Positions 4,503 to 5,346 of a stretch of 5,346 nucleotides of DNA are shown in pieces. The DNA is from Clostridia bacterium (GTDB taxonomy: Bacteria > Bacillota > Clostridia > Christensenellales > UBA1242), in the NCBI GenBank assembly GCA_017537515.1, contig JAFYKO010000133.1, positions 1 to 5,346 of the forward strand. The letters run 5' to 3'. Position 1 is the first letter of the stretch. The number at the start of each line of letters is the position of its first letter. Made by a program: the position numbers and the translations under genes. The notes below the pieces were generated by a model that saw only the letters and a list, made by a program, of their open reading frames with translations, ran no database searches and was not told the origin of the DNA.

Positions 4503-5346
4503 TTATTGCCCGAAATTGCCAGGATCTGTATAAGAAGCATACATTTTAAACGTCACGGATGCTGAAGTTGATGGCATTGAAAAGAATATACAAGATACAA
4601 ACTCACTAACTTTGTAACTTGCTGAAATTACTATGTTGTCTAAAATTACATTTACCATGTCCGGCCCATCACCATAATAATTATAACCCGCAGCCCCATC
4701 GGTGTAGTTTGCATTCAACGCCCCTATCAAAACTTTCGCCCCCACAGGCACTTGTAAATTATATTCTTTGTTTTCGGTTGTTGTCAATGTTGGTTCAAGA
4801 TAAAAGAATTGTGAAGCGTTTGGACCTTTTGTATAACTCAAAGAACCAGGCACACCAGCATGCCCATAAGTACATTCATAAGAAAAATCCGGGTCGGTTG
4901 TTGCGACAATAATCATGCGATATTCAGATGTATAATAACCATAAGTAGATAAATCTACCTTTAATTCAACATACGCTTGCCAAACTGCATACCAAGTTGT
5001 TTGAGCGTTTGCCAATTTAGTTCCACTTTCCCATTCTGGAGAAGTTGCATTGCTTGTTGTCGCCCAGCCAAGAAATGTGCATTCTGTTTTTGTTGGTGTA
5101 GTTGGCATTGAATAAGTTGCACCACTGTTGTAATCTGTTGAAGTTTGAGTTTCGCTATTTGCAAAACTTCCGCCGTTGGCGTCGTAAGTAATTGTATAAG
5201 TCGACAATTCAGATATAGTCATTTTGAGTGTTGTTGTTTGTGGAAAGACTGAGTTAATGTAAATTCTGAAACTTACAGAATCTGCTATTTGGGTATTAGG
5301 GTCGTATTTGCTTGCTGTGGCTTTGATTGCTTCAATTTGGGCTGGA
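4503..5346 (-). CDS. InlB_B-repeat (Listeria-Bacteroides repeat) surface or secreted protein, N-terminus outside window
   Basis: The frame is open from the right edge to TAA at 4505-4503, giving the last 280 residues of a longer protein. In fragment numbering, residues 50-122 form one Listeria-Bacteroides repeat. It runs from YTITYDANGG, through MPTTPTKTECTFLGW (80-94), to TWYAVW (117-122), matching the beta-grasp-like InlB_B pattern that ends in GW...YAVW. Residues 1-48 look like the end of a preceding Thr/Ser-rich beta domain. Residues 123-280 are rich in Tyr, Thr and Ser and carry a late FFSMPSTSASVTF (254-266), reminiscent of the FxMPxxDVTV edge strand of bacterial Ig-like repeat domains; I cannot name this domain. 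The protein ends in PGNFGQ with no LPXTG motif and no C-terminal membrane helix, so attachment would have to be elsewhere or it is released. Signal peptide and start are not visible. Function beyond a likely extracellular role is unknown. Confidence 0.85.
   Translation of the reverse strand, partial: PAQIEAIKATASKYDPNTQIADSVSFRIYINSVFPQTTTLKMTISELSTYTITYDANGGSFANSETQTSTDYNSGATYSMPTTPTKTECTFLGWATTSNATSPEWESGTKLANAQTTWYAVWQAYVELKVDLSTYGYYTSEYRMIIVATTDPDFSYECTYGHAGVPGSLSYTKGPNASQFFYLEPTLTTTENKEYNLQVPVGAKVLIGALNANYTDGAAGYNYYGDGPDMVNVILDNIVISASYKVSEFVSCIFFSMPSTSASVTFKMYASYTDPGNFGQ

Noticed and set aside
5220..5222. ATG at 5222 as the start of the InlB-repeat gene
   Set aside because: The same frame stays open through the right edge with compositionally similar residues, and the ATG lacks a ribosome binding site or signal peptide. 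It is an internal methionine.

Overview
The window reads as a chromosomal piece of a low-GC, Gram-positive-type bacterium, most likely a Clostridia-like gut Firmicute. The basis is AT-rich codon use, strong AGGAGG-type ribosome binding sites, the Firmicute-style ylxM-ffh-rpsP-rimM-trmD-rbgA order, and a neighbouring InlB-repeat surface protein of the kind common in gut Clostridia. The lineage is inferred; no marker here fixes the genus. Every supported gene lies on the minus strand, so transcription runs from right to left. The DNA is almost fully coding and no stretch over 300 bases lacks a gene.

Right end (4503-5346): the C-terminal 280 residues of a large, probably secreted protein with one Listeria-Bacteroides (InlB_B) repeat and an unassigned beta-rich tail. 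Its start lies beyond the window. The gene ends at a clear intrinsic terminator (4441-4483). One base beyond the terminator's T-rich tract begins a consensus housekeeping promoter (4411-4439) with a 17-bp spacer and an extended -10.

That promoter should drive seven co-directional genes: ylxM (GTG start), ffh (TTG start), rpsP, rimM, trmD, rbgA and yraN. They cover protein targeting (YlxM and the SRP GTPase Ffh), the 30S ribosome (S16 and its maturation factor RimM), tRNA modification (TrmD, m1G37), 50S assembly (the GTPase RbgA) and a YraN/UPF0102 nuclease-fold protein cut by the left edge just short of its expected end.

The most notable structural point is compaction. rimM/trmD, trmD/rbgA and rbgA/yraN are each joined by an identical 4-base ATGA stop/start overlap. 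Genes that usually sit within this neighbourhood (khpA after rpsP, rplS after trmD, rnhB after rbgA) are absent from their usual slots. At the trmD/rbgA joint, TrmD is shorter than usual at its C-terminus and its last codons also form rbgA's Shine-Dalgarno sequence. I see no mobile element, CRISPR array, tRNA or rRNA, and no clear sign of a wholly new system. The least explained material is the tail of the surface protein.
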